From Streptomyces spongiicola (GTDB lineage Bacteria > Actinomycetota > Actinomycetes > Streptomycetales > Streptomycetaceae), in the NCBI RefSeq assembly GCF_003122365.1, contig NZ_CP029254.1, forward strand, positions 4,737,501 through 4,801,500: 64,000 bases of DNA, given 5' to 3'. Positions 16,713-24,539 of this stretch are shown here, piece by piece. Under the pieces are notes generated by a model. The model saw only the letters and a program-made list of their open reading frames with translations, did no database searches and was not told the DNA's origin. Position 1 is the stretch's first letter, and each line of letters starts with the position of its first letter. Both the position numbers and the translations under genes were made by a program.

Positions 16713-18233
16713 GTGACCGAGACGGACATCCCCGCCTTCGCAGCCGCCACGATCACCGCGGACGACCCGCGGTACCCGAGCCTGGTCCTGGGGACCAACC
16801 ACCGGTTCCCCGGCCGGCCGGACTACGTCCGGGTGGTGACCACGACCGCGCAGGTGGCGGCCGCGGTGACCGAGGCCGTGGCGGCCGGCCGGCGGATATC
16901 CGTGCGCAGCGGCGGGCACGGCTTCGAGGACCTGGCCACCAACGGCGTCGAGGTCCTCCTCGACATGTCCGAGATGACCGAGGTGCGTTACGACGAGGAG
17001 CGGCGCGCCTTCGCCATCGAGGCCGGCGCGACGCTCGGCCACGTCTACCGCGTGCTGTTCAAGGGCTGGGGCGTGACCATCCCGGCCGGCGAGTGCCCCG
17101 AGGTCGGGGTCGGCGGGCACATCGTCGGCGGGGGCTACGGCCCGCTGTCCCGCAGCCTCGGCGCGGTGGTCGACTACCTGTACGCGGTGGAGGTCGTCGT
17201 GGTCGGCGAGGACGGCGTCGCCCGGGCCGTCGTGGCCACCCGGGAGGACGGCGATCCGCACCGCGACCTGTGGTGGGCCCACACCGGGGGCGGTGGCGGC
17301 ACCTTCGGCGTGGTGACGCGCTACTGGATGAGGGCCCCCGGTGCCGACTCCGGCTCCGACGACCCGGCGGAGCTGCTGCCGAAAGCTCCCGCCGCCTGGC
17401 GCAGCGGGATGGCCGTGTGGTCCTGGGAGACGATGACGGAGGAGTCGTTCGCCGCCCTCCAGGCGAACTTCGGCGCCTGGTTCGAGCGCAACAGCGACCC
17501 CGACTCGCCGTACGCGGCGCTGGCCGGGTTCTTCCACGGCACCCACCGCTCCGGCTTCGGACTGACCGTCGGCGCCCACATGGACGACGCCACCGCGGAC
17601 GCCGAGCGCCTGATGACCTCGTTCTTCGAGGAGATCACGGCAGGCGTGGACGCCCGGCCGCTCTTCGTCGACCAGCAGGTCAGGCCCTGGCTGTACATGT
17701 CGTCCTATCCCGGCTGGGGCGACCCGGGCGACCCGTTCACCCGCCGCATCAAGATCAAGGCCGCGTATCTGCGCAAGGGGTACTCGGCCACGCAGACGGC
17801 GGCGCTGTACCGGCATCTGACGGCCGGTGAGGCCAGCCCCGTCCAGCTCATCCTCATCGGGTACGGGGGCCGGGTGAACGCCGTCGCCCCGGACGCCACC
17901 GCCGCCGCCCAGCGCGACTCGGTCCTGAAGGCCGCGTACATGGCCGTGTGGGGGGCCGAGGCCGACGATGAGACGAACATCCGGCGGGTGCGGGAGATGT
18001 ACCGCGAGGTGTACGCGGAGACCGGCGGGGTGCCGGTGCCGAACGACGCCAACGACGGCTCGTACGTGAACTACGCCGACACCGACCTGGCCGACCCGGA
18101 GTGGAACACCTCGGGTGTGCCCTGGCACACCCTGTACTTCAAGGACAACTACCCGCGCCTGCAGCGGGTCAAGAAGCGCTACGACCCGCGGAACGTGTTC
18201 CGCCACGCCCTGTCCGTCGGACTGCCCGGTTGA
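16713..18233 (+). CDS. BBE-type FAD-linked oxidase, bicovalent flavin type
   Basis: This 506-residue protein has an FAD-binding PCMH domain followed by a berberine-bridge C-terminal element (RVKKRYDPRNVFRHAL). His69 in VRSGGHGFED is the usual 8-alpha-histidyl attachment site and Cys128 in PAGECPEVGVGGHIVGGGYG fits the 6-S-cysteinyl site, so the flavin should be doubly attached, giving a high redox potential. Enzymes of this kind oxidise alcohols, sugars or close rings in natural-product pathways. GTG 16713 follows GGAGG at six bases; no signal peptide. It ends at a strong hairpin shared with the convergent LLM gene. It is one of three BBE paralogues in the window, and the only one with the Cys. 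Confidence 0.88.
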   Translation: MTETDIPAFAAATITADDPRYPSLVLGTNHRFPGRPDYVRVVTTTAQVAAAVTEAVAAGRRISVRSGGHGFEDLATNGVEVLLDMSEMTEVRYDEERRAFAIEAGATLGHVYRVLFKGWGVTIPAGECPEVGVGGHIVGGGYGPLSRSLGAVVDYLYAVEVVVVGEDGVARAVVATREDGDPHRDLWWAHTGGGGGTFGVVTRYWMRAPGADSGSDDPAELLPKAPAAWRSGMAVWSWETMTEESFAALQANFGAWFERNSDPDSPYAALAGFFHGTHRSGFGLTVGAHMDDATADAERLMTSFFEEITAGVDARPLFVDQQVRPWLYMSSYPGWGDPGDPFTRRIKIKAAYLRKGYSATQTAALYRHLTAGEASPVQLILIGYGGRVNAVAPDATAAAQRDSVLKAAYMAVWGAEADDETNIRRVREMYREVYAETGGVPVPNDANDGSYVNYADTDLADPEWNTSGVPWHTLYFKDNYPRLQRVKKRYDPRNVFRHALSVGLPG

Positions 18234-18240
18234 GGCAGCG

Positions 18241-18289
18241 CGTGCCGGTGCCCGGGCCCCGCTCAGAGCGGGGCCCGGGCACCGGCACG
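18241..18289. terminator. Strong bidirectional hairpin between convergent genes
   Basis: About 22 bp of perfect stem (18241-18262 with 18268-18289) around a very short loop, lying between the stops of the BBE oxidase and the LLM oxidoreductase. No T-tract, as usual in high-GC actinomycetes. Confidence 0.8.
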
Positions 18290-18299
18290 CGGCTGGCGG

Positions 18300-19172
18300 T
18301 CAGGCGTCCGCCACGGCGGGCAGCACCCGCTCGCCGACCAGATCGATCCCGCGCACCTGGTCCGGACCCTCAAGGATGCCGATCACCCGTGTGACGCCGG
18401 CACCGGCGATCGTGCGCAGCACCCCGGCCAACTCGTCCGCGGAGGCCGTGTCGCCGGCCGTGAACGGCATGATGCAGGTCTTCTCGATCGCGTCGTAGTC
18501 CCGTCCCTCCGCCTCGCAGTGCCGGCGCAGGACCGCCAGCTTGCCGCCCAGGTCGGGGCCCGGGTAGAGGTTGCAGGCGTCCGCGTACCGGGCGACCAGG
18601 CGCAGGGTCTTCTTCTCGCCGCCGCCGCCGATCATGATCCGGGGACGGGTCAGGTTCTGCGGGACGTTCAGCGCCCGGTCCACGCGGTGGTGCCGGCCGG
18701 TGACCGGCTTCTCGCAGCCCCTCTCGCCGTCCCACATGCCCAGGCAGATCCGGACGGCCTCCTCGAGCCGCTCGAACCGCTCGGCCACCGGCGGGAAGTC
18801 GATGCCGAGGCCGCGCGCCTCCTCCTCGTACCAGCCGGCCCCGATGCCCAGGTCCGCGCGGCCGCCGGAGAGGACGTCGAGCGTGGTGACGGTCTTCGCC
18901 AGCAGGCCCGGGGCGCGGAAGTGGACCCCGGCGACCATCGGCATGAGGCGGATGCGGCGGGTGTGCGCGGCGATGGTGGCCAGCGTGGTGAAGCACTCCA
19001 GCATCGGCTGCTCGGCCCCGCCCATGTGGGGGCCCTGCCAGACGTGGTCGGCGACGCCGATGACGTCGAAGCCGGCGTCGTCGGCGGAGCGGGACATCGC
19101 CGCCAGGGTTTCCGCCATGCGCACCGCTCCGCCCTCCCAGGCGTAATCCGCGAATGCCAGACCGATTTTCAT
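18300..19172 (-). CDS. LLM-class F420-dependent oxidoreductase
   Basis: The 290-residue protein is a luciferase-like TIM-barrel oxidoreductase: MKIGLAFADYAWEGGAVRM at the first strand, DVIGVADHVWQGP, LMPMVAGVHFRAPGLLAKTV and LSGGRADLGIGAGWYEEEA are typical of the F420-using TIGR03560-like branch. Such enzymes transfer hydride from reduced F420 to small organic substrates. ATG 19172 follows GGGAGA at six bases. It is transcribed alone, convergent with the BBE oxidase and divergent from an acyl-CoA ligase. The substrate is not predictable; FMN-dependent function is an alternative within the superfamily. Confidence 0.85.
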   Translation of the reverse strand: MKIGLAFADYAWEGGAVRMAETLAAMSRSADDAGFDVIGVADHVWQGPHMGGAEQPMLECFTTLATIAAHTRRIRLMPMVAGVHFRAPGLLAKTVTTLDVLSGGRADLGIGAGWYEEEARGLGIDFPPVAERFERLEEAVRICLGMWDGERGCEKPVTGRHHRVDRALNVPQNLTRPRIMIGGGGEKKTLRLVARYADACNLYPGPDLGGKLAVLRRHCEAEGRDYDAIEKTCIMPFTAGDTASADELAGVLRTIAGAGVTRVIGILEGPDQVRGIDLVGERVLPAVADA

Positions 19173-19412
19173 GGCCGATCTCCCAACAGGTGCTCGATGA
19201 CGGTGGGTGGTGGGTGGTGGCTGTGCGCCCGCTGCGAGGTCGTCGGGCGGGCGACCGGACAAGTCGGCGGGGCAACCGCAGAATAGGGCGGATGCCCCCT
19301 CTCCCCATTCTTCGATCGTGCTCGATGGGGGCGAACCCGGAGAGGCGGGCGACGCCGTGGAGAGGGCAATCACCGAGATGCGCGGGGCAGCGGCCGACGG
19401 AAGCATGACGGG

Positions 19413-21116
19413 ATGGACCATCGTGAGCCCGAACAACCGACGGCGCCGGCGGACGGGCGGGCCGGACACCCGGTGTCCGGCCGGCCGAGTCACGCCGCAG
19501 GCGCTCATCCCGTGCCGCTTCTCGACGAGACGATAGGCGCCAACCTCCGGCGGTCGGTCGCCTCCTTCCCCGACCGGGACGCACTGGTCGACCGCGCGGG
19601 CGGCGGCCGCCGCTGGAGCTACGCCGAACTCGACGCGCAGACCGACGCCCTCGCGGCGGGGCTGCTGGACCTGGGCGTCCGCGCGGGCGACCGGATCGGA
19701 CTGTGGTCCCCCAACAACGCCGAGTGGGTGCTCACCCAGTACGCGGCGGCGAAGATCGGGGCGATCCTGGTCAACATCAACCCCGCGTACCGGACCTACG
19801 AGCTGGAGCACGTGCTCGGTCACTCCGGTGTCCGGGTCGTGGTGGCCGCGCCGGCACTGCGCACCGGCGACGCCGCCGCCATGATCGCCGAGGTCGCGCC
19901 GCGCTGCCCCTCCCTGCGCCACACGGTCCTCATCGGCGGCGCGGAGTGGGACTCCCTGCTGACCCCGCCCGACGCGTACGGCGCGCGCCGGCTCGCCGAG
20001 GCCGGGACCTCGCTCCACCCCGACGACCCGATCAACATCCAGTACACCTCGGGGACGACGGGCTCGCCCAAGGGCGCGACCCTGACACACCGCAACATCC
20101 TCAACAACGGCTTCTTCACCGGTGAGCTGCTGGAGTACACGCAGGCCGACCGCGTCTGCCTGCCCGTGCCCTTCTACCACTGCTTCGGCATGGTGATGGG
20201 CACCATCGCGGCGCTCAGCCACGGCGCGTGCGTCGTCATCCCGGGCCCGTTCTTCGACGCCCGCGCGACCCTGGAGGCGGTCGAGGCGGAGCGCTGCACC
20301 TCGCTGTACGGGGTTCCCACGATGTTCATCGCCGAGCTCAACCACCCCGACTTCGGCTCCTTCGACCTGTCCCGACTGCGGACCGGCATCATGTCCGGCA
20401 CCCCCTGCCCGGTCGAGGTGATGCGGCAGGTCGTCGACCGGATGCACATGGCGCGGGTGACGATCTGCTACGGCATGACCGAGACCTCCCCCGTGGCCTG
20501 CCAGACCCGGCCCGGCGACTCGCTCGAACGCCGGGTGTCCACCGTCGGCCGGGCCGGCCCGCACGTCGAGATCAAGATCGTCGACCCGGAGACGGGGGAG
20601 ACCGTGCCGCGCGGCACCCAGGGCGAGTTCTGCACCCGCGGCTACTCGGTGATGAGCGGCTACTGGCGGCAGCCCGACAAGACCGCCGAGGCCGTCGACG
20701 AGGACGGCTGGATGCACACCGGGGACCTCGCCGTGATGGACGACGACGGGTACGTCGGCATCACCGGCCGGATCAAGGACATGGTCATCCGGGGCGGCGA
20801 GAACATCTACCCGCGCGAGGTCGAGGAGTTCCTCCACACCCACCCCGACATCCTCGACGCGCAGGTCGTCGGCGTCCCCGACCGGTACTACGGCGAGGAG
20901 CTCATCGCCTGGATCCGCCTGCGGGACGGCGCCGCGCCGATGTCGGCCACCGAACTGTGGGCGTACTGCGCCGGCAGGCTCGCCCACTTCAAGATCCCGC
21001 GCTATGTGGCGGTCACCGACTCGTTCCCGATGACCGCCAGCGGCAAGGTCCGCAAGGTCGAACTGCGCGAGCGGAGCGCCGCCCTGATCGCCGGCCGCCT
21101 CGCCCCCGCCGCCTGA
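19413..21116 (+). CDS. Acyl-CoA ligase (FadD-like AMP-binding enzyme)
   Basis: The 567-residue enzyme has the ANL-superfamily core: YTSGTTGSPKGATLTH (phosphate loop), YGMTETSPVACQ, GWMHTGDLAVMDDDGYVGI, GRIKDMVIRGGENIYPREVE and the C-terminal catalytic Lys in MTASGKVRKVEL. It should activate a fatty or other carboxylic acid as acyl-AMP and transfer it to CoA. ATG 19413 is kept as the start because the N-terminal segment (PSHAAGAHPVPLLDETIG) resembles homologues, although the ribosome site is weak. It ends in a good terminator. Together with the acyl-CoA dehydrogenase opposite, it suggests a CoA-bound intermediate in the pathway. Confidence 0.87.
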   Translation: MDHREPEQPTAPADGRAGHPVSGRPSHAAGAHPVPLLDETIGANLRRSVASFPDRDALVDRAGGGRRWSYAELDAQTDALAAGLLDLGVRAGDRIGLWSPNNAEWVLTQYAAAKIGAILVNINPAYRTYELEHVLGHSGVRVVVAAPALRTGDAAAMIAEVAPRCPSLRHTVLIGGAEWDSLLTPPDAYGARRLAEAGTSLHPDDPINIQYTSGTTGSPKGATLTHRNILNNGFFTGELLEYTQADRVCLPVPFYHCFGMVMGTIAALSHGACVVIPGPFFDARATLEAVEAERCTSLYGVPTMFIAELNHPDFGSFDLSRLRTGIMSGTPCPVEVMRQVVDRMHMARVTICYGMTETSPVACQTRPGDSLERRVSTVGRAGPHVEIKIVDPETGETVPRGTQGEFCTRGYSVMSGYWRQPDKTAEAVDEDGWMHTGDLAVMDDDGYVGITGRIKDMVIRGGENIYPREVEEFLHTHPDILDAQVVGVPDRYYGEELIAWIRLRDGAAPMSATELWAYCAGRLAHFKIPRYVAVTDSFPMTASGKVRKVELRERSAALIAGRLAPAA

Positions 21117-21123
21117 CGGCACA

Positions 21124-21157
21124 CCGAAGGGGCCCCACCGGTGCAGGGCCCCTTCGG
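21124..21157. terminator. Bidirectional hairpin after the acyl-CoA ligase
   Basis: CCGAAGGGGCCC at 21124-21135 pairs perfectly with GGGCCCCTTCGG at 21146-21157 around a ten-base loop, between convergent stop codons. Confidence 0.8.
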
Positions 21158-21173
21158 CGTCGCCCCGTACCGG

Positions 21174-22337
21174 TCAGGCGGCGGCCGGCAGCCCCAGGCC
21201 GCGGGCGATCAGCATCCGCTGCACCTCGCTCGTGCCCTCGCCGACCTCCAGCACCTTGGCGTCGCGGTAGAAGCGGGCCACCGGGTAGTCGTTGAGGCAG
21301 CCGTAGCCGCCGAAGATCTGCGTCGCGTCCCGGGCGTTGTCCATCGCCGCGCCCGAGGAGACGAGCTTCGCGATCGACGCCTCCCTGCCGAACGGCTCCC
21401 CACGCAGCATCCTCGTCACGGCGTGGTAGTACGCGAGCCGCGCGCTCTGAGCCCGTACCTCCATGTCCGCGATCTTGAACTGGATCGCCTGGTTGGCGCC
21501 GATGCTGCGCCCGAACGCCGCGCGCTCCTCGGCGTGGCGCACGCTCTCGTCGACACAGCCCTGCGCGACGCCCGCGCCCACCGCGGAGATGGCGATCCGG
21601 CTCTCGTCCAGCACCGACAGGAACTGGGACAGGCCCCGGCCCTCCCGTCCGAGCAGGTTCCCGGCCGGCACCCGCACATCGGTGAAGGCCAGGCCGCGGG
21701 TGTCCGACGAGTTCCAGCCCGCCTTGGAGTACTTCGGCGCGACCTCGAGGCCGGGCGTGCCCGCGGGCACGACGATGGTCGAGGCCTCCTGCCGGCCGTC
21801 CGCGCGCACCCCCGTCACAGCCGTGACCGTGACCAGGCGGGTGATGTCCGTGCCGGAGTTGGTGATGAACGACTTGGCGCCGTTGATCACCCATGCGCCA
21901 CCGTCGCGCACGGCGGTCGTGGTGAGCGCGGCGATGTCGGTGCCGCCGCCGGGTTCGGTCAGCCCGAACGCGCTGAGCGCCTCACCGGAGCACAGCCCCG
22001 GCATCCAGCGCTCCTTCTGCTCGGGCGTGCCGAAGCGGTGGATCGGCATGGCCCCCAGCGAGACCCCGGCGGAGAGTGTGATCGCGACCGAGGTGTCGAC
22101 GCGGGCGAGTTCCTCCAGTGCCACGCACAGGGCCAGGAAGTCGCGGCCCCCGCCGCCGTACTCCCGCTCGAAGGGCAGACCGAACAGGCCCATCCGGCCC
22201 ATCTCGGCCACCAGGGTGTAGGGGAACTCGTCGCGTTTGTAGAGGTCGCCGATGGCCGGGGCCACGGCGGTGCGCGCGAAGTCCTCCACCCTCTTGCGCA
22301 GGACCTCGTACTCCTCGTCGAGCCGGAAGCCGATCAC
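21174..22337 (-). CDS. Acyl-CoA dehydrogenase
   Basis: The protein (about 387 residues) is a flavin acyl-CoA dehydrogenase: FGLTEPGGGTDIAAL and INGAKSFITNSGTDI in the middle domain, GRSIGANQAIQFKIADMEV, and the C-terminal IFGGYGCLNDYPVARFYRD followed by the expected catalytic Glu in VGEGTSEVQRMLIARGL. It introduces an alpha-beta double bond in an acyl-CoA. Start GTG 22337 is chosen since AAGGAG lies four bases upstream; a GTG six codons earlier (22355) is possible. It faces the acyl-CoA ligase and is upstream-adjacent to an SDR, the usual trio for making an unsaturated or hydroxylated acyl chain. Substrate unknown. Confidence 0.88.
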   Translation of the reverse strand: MIGFRLDEEYEVLRKRVEDFARTAVAPAIGDLYKRDEFPYTLVAEMGRMGLFGLPFEREYGGGGRDFLALCVALEELARVDTSVAITLSAGVSLGAMPIHRFGTPEQKERWMPGLCSGEALSAFGLTEPGGGTDIAALTTTAVRDGGAWVINGAKSFITNSGTDITRLVTVTAVTGVRADGRQEASTIVVPAGTPGLEVAPKYSKAGWNSSDTRGLAFTDVRVPAGNLLGREGRGLSQFLSVLDESRIAISAVGAGVAQGCVDESVRHAEERAAFGRSIGANQAIQFKIADMEVRAQSARLAYYHAVTRMLRGEPFGREASIAKLVSSGAAMDNARDATQIFGGYGCLNDYPVARFYRDAKVLEVGEGTSEVQRMLIARGLGLPAAA

Positions 22338-22398
22338 GGTACTCCTTGTGGTCACGCGCCCCGCAGGGGGCGAGGGGGGAAGGCCCGGCCCGAAGGCC

Positions 22399-22490
22399 GG
22401 TCAGCCGGTCAGCCGGCGGCCGGCGGCCGGCGGACGATGGCCGGCGGACGATGGGCGGCGGGCGGCGGGCGGCGGGCGGCGGGCCGGTCC
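22399..22490. repeat. Short tandem repeats between dehydrogenase and SDR genes
   Basis: A run of simple repeats: GGTCAGCC twice, CGGCGGC several times, a 14-base unit CCGGCGGACGATGG twice and then GGCGGGC four to five times. It lies between two minus-strand genes and would be in the dehydrogenase leader. Length is likely variable between strains and prone to sequencing error. Confidence 0.7.
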
Positions 22491-22495
22491 GGTCG

Positions 22496-23248
22496 TCAGG
22501 CCGGGACGGAGCCGACGAGGCCGCCGTCGACGACGAACTCCTGCCCGGTGACGTACGCCGCCCGCGGCGAGAGCAGGAACAGCACCGTCTCGGCGATGTC
22601 CTGCGGGGTGCCGAGCGTGCCCAGCGCGACCTGGCCGCGGAAGAAGTCGCGGACCTCCTCGACCGGGGCGACCGCATCGAACATCTCGGTGCGGATGTGG
22701 CCCGGGGTGACCGCGTTGACCCGGATGCCGCGCTCGGCCAGGTCCGGGGCGAGGGTCTGCGGCAGGTTGAGCACGGCCGCCTTGCTGGCCGCGTAGACCG
22801 AGCCCGGGCCCATGCCGCGGTGCACCAGCCAGGACGAGTTCAGCACCACCGAGGAGCCCTCGGCGAGCAGCGGTAGCGCCTTCTGCACGGTGAAGAACGC
22901 GCCCTTGAAGTTGGTGCCGACGACCCTGTCGAAGTCCTCCTCGGACACGTCCGCGGTACGGGCGTTGAGGCCGACACCGGCGTTGGCGAAGACGCCGTGC
23001 AGGCTCCCGAAGCGGGCGCTGACCTGCTCGAAGGCCGCTTCGAGCTCGGCCGGGCGCGCCACGTCCAGGGCCACGGCGAGCACCCGGTCGCCGCCGTCCA
23101 GCTCCTTGACGGCCCGGTCGAGGCGGTCGGCGTCGCGGCCGGCGATCACCACGTTGGCGCCCTCGTCGAGCAGACGGCGGGCGGTGGCGAAGCCGATGCC
23201 GCTGCCGCCGCCGGTGATGAAGTACGTCTTGTTCGCGAAGTCAGTCAT
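22496..23248 (-). CDS. Short-chain dehydrogenase/reductase
   Basis: This 250-residue classical SDR has the cofactor motif TYFITGGGSGIGFATA, the acidic AGRDADRLDR stretch typical of NADP preference, NAGVG, the catalytic Ser region LNSSWLVHRG, the YAASK motif (Tyr/Lys) and the C-terminal VTGQEFVVDGGLVGS. It should interconvert an alcohol and a ketone. ATG 23248 is the start; a copy of the shared motif lies 33-48 bases upstream at 23281-23296. It is divergent from the YCII gene, with two motif copies between them, so the two genes are probably co-controlled. Confidence 0.88.
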   Translation of the reverse strand: MTDFANKTYFITGGGSGIGFATARRLLDEGANVVIAGRDADRLDRAVKELDGGDRVLAVALDVARPAELEAAFEQVSARFGSLHGVFANAGVGLNARTADVSEEDFDRVVGTNFKGAFFTVQKALPLLAEGSSVVLNSSWLVHRGMGPGSVYAASKAAVLNLPQTLAPDLAERGIRVNAVTPGHIRTEMFDAVAPVEEVRDFFRGQVALGTLGTPQDIAETVLFLLSPRAAYVTGQEFVVDGGLVGSVPA

Positions 23249-23280
23249 GCGGTCAGCGTCGGGGCCGCGTACCGGCATGC

Positions 23281-23296
23281 GCATCTCCCGGATTGC
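23281..23296 (-). promoter_or_regulatory. Shared operator-like motif before the SDR gene
   Basis: On the minus strand GCAATCCGGGAGATGC, fitting GCAATnnGnAAGATGC with one difference; it is embedded in a longer dyad TGCGCA...TGCGCA. It ends 33 bases before the SDR start codon. Confidence 0.6.
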
Positions 23297-23354
23297 GCAT
23301 GGCCCCGCGTGCCGCTCGGACCGCCAGGGGCGCGAGCCGACCGGGCACGGGTGA

Positions 23355-23370
23355 GCAATATGGAAGATGC
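23355..23370 (+). promoter_or_regulatory. Shared operator-like motif before the YCII gene
   Basis: GCAATATGGAAGATGC, a full match to the consensus, 114 bases upstream of the start at 23485 and 58 bases from the inverted copy that faces the SDR gene. Confidence 0.65.
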
Positions 23371-23484
23371 GCAGGGCCCGTGGGGCCGGGGAGGCTGGAG
23401 GTGTGGACACCACGCCTGCGCGCAACGCCGTCGTCGTGGAGTGCACCGGACCACGCAGACAGTCACGCACTGAAGGAGAGCCCC

Positions 23485-23826
23485 ATGGCTCAGTTCGCGG
23501 TTTTCATCTACGAGGCGGAGATCCCCGGTGGTTGGGAGAACGCCCCCAAGGAGCTGCTGGAGGCCCACGAGGCGTTCCCGGGCAAGGTCGAGAAGCTCGG
23601 CGCCAAGATCCTCAACGGTCTGGCACTGCAGCCGGCCGGTACCGCCAAGAACGTCCGTGACGGCGCCGTCGGCGACGGACCGTTCGCCGACACCCGCGAG
23701 TCGATCGGCGGCGCCTTCGTGCTGGAGGCCAAGGACCTCGACCACGCGCTCGAGGTCGCCAAGGTCGTCCCCGTCAACGACGGCGGCGTCGAGGTCCGCC
23801 CCCTGTTCGACGCTCCCGAGGCGTGA
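23485..23826 (+). CDS. YCII-related (DGPF) domain protein
   Basis: This 113-residue protein is a small alpha-beta barrel of the YCII/DGPF family (MAQFAVFIYEAEIPGGWENA, DGPFADTRESIGGAFVLEA, DGGVEVRPLF). The signature GPFADTRE loop and a C-terminal EVRP strand are present. Biochemical roles in this family are poorly known; some members are lyases or dehydrochlorinases and many sit beside sigma factors or stress genes. ATG 23485 follows GAAGGAGA. Its stop overlaps the start of the AHSA1 gene (GTGA), so the two proteins are made together. Likely an accessory in detoxification or tailoring, not certain. Confidence 0.8.
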   Translation: MAQFAVFIYEAEIPGGWENAPKELLEAHEAFPGKVEKLGAKILNGLALQPAGTAKNVRDGAVGDGPFADTRESIGGAFVLEAKDLDHALEVAKVVPVNDGGVEVRPLFDAPEA

Positions 23827-24305
23827 CCGTGGCGGACACGGCGGCCCTGAACGAGATCACCGTCACCCGCGTCCTCGACGCCCCCCGCGCCGCGGTGTAC
23901 CGCGCGTGGACCGAGCCCGGGCAGTTCGCCCGGTGGTGGGGGCCGCGCGGCTTCACCACCGACCCGTCCACGGTCGAGCTCGACGTGCGCGTCGGCGGCA
24001 CGTGGAAGGCCACCATGGCCGCCGAGGGCATCGGCGAGTTCCCGTTCACGGGTGTCTACCGCGAGGTCGTGCCGGACGAGCGTCTCGTGTTCACCCTGGT
24101 CGACCCGAATGACGAGAACGTCGCGGCGCGCGCCGAGCGGGGCGAGGCGGAGGAGCTGACCACGGTCACCTTCGCCGACCACGAGGGAGGCACGAAGCTC
24201 TCCTTCCAGCAGGTCGGTCAGGTCGAGCCGGAGAAGACCGCGGAGGTCGAGGCGGGCTGGAACAGCTTCCTCGACTGCCTGGCGGACCACCTGGCCGGCG
24301 CCTGA
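23823..24305 (+). CDS. AHSA1/SRPBCC-family small-molecule binding protein
   Basis: The 160-residue protein has the START-like helix-grip fold of the Aha1/CalC group: ITVTRVLDAPRAAVYRAWTE, FARWWGPRGFTTD, VGGTWKATM, GVYREVVPDERLVFT and C-terminal helix EAGWNSFLDCLADHL. Members bind hydrophobic ligands in a cavity; some (CalC) give self-resistance by sacrificing themselves to enediynes, others act as cyclases. GTG 23823 overlaps the YCII stop, so translation is coupled. A pair YCII + SRPBCC under the shared motif suggests a sequestration or resistance unit, which is inferred only. Confidence 0.82.
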   Translation: MTVADTAALNEITVTRVLDAPRAAVYRAWTEPGQFARWWGPRGFTTDPSTVELDVRVGGTWKATMAAEGIGEFPFTGVYREVVPDERLVFTLVDPNDENVAARAERGEAEELTTVTFADHEGGTKLSFQQVGQVEPEKTAEVEAGWNSFLDCLADHLAGA

Positions 24306-24364
24306 GCCGAACGGCGGGCACGACGAGCACGACGAACACGGGGAGCGTGACGATCAGGCGAACA

Positions 24365-24404
24365 CGGGGAGCGGTACGGGTCCTGGGGCCCGTACCGCTC
24401 CCCG
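24365..24404 (+). terminator. Hairpin after the YCII-AHSA1 pair
   Basis: CGGGGAGCGGTACGGG (24365-24380) and its exact complement (24389-24404) form a 16 bp stem with an eight-base loop, 60 bases after the AHSA1 stop and before the next promoter. Confidence 0.78.
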
Positions 24405-24462
24405 TCGCCGCTCCCGGCCGTCCACCGGCGTACCCCCTCCCCGGCCGCCCCCGGCCAACACC

Positions 24463-24478
24463 GCAATACGCAAGATGC
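24463..24478 (+). promoter_or_regulatory. Shared operator-like motif before acyltransferase 1
   Basis: GCAATACGCAAGATGC, a full consensus match, ending 61 bases upstream of the acyltransferase start at 24540. Confidence 0.65.
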
Positions 24479-24539
24479 GGCCCCTCAGCGGCCCCCGGAA
24501 CCCTGGTCCCGTCTCTTCGCTGATCAGGGGGTCGGTCCG

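Noticed and set aside
18300..21122. A 940-codon minus-strand frame covering the LLM oxidoreductase and the acyl-CoA ligase
   Set aside because: Only its last 290 residues are real (LLM, ATG 19172); the rest is antisense to the ligase.
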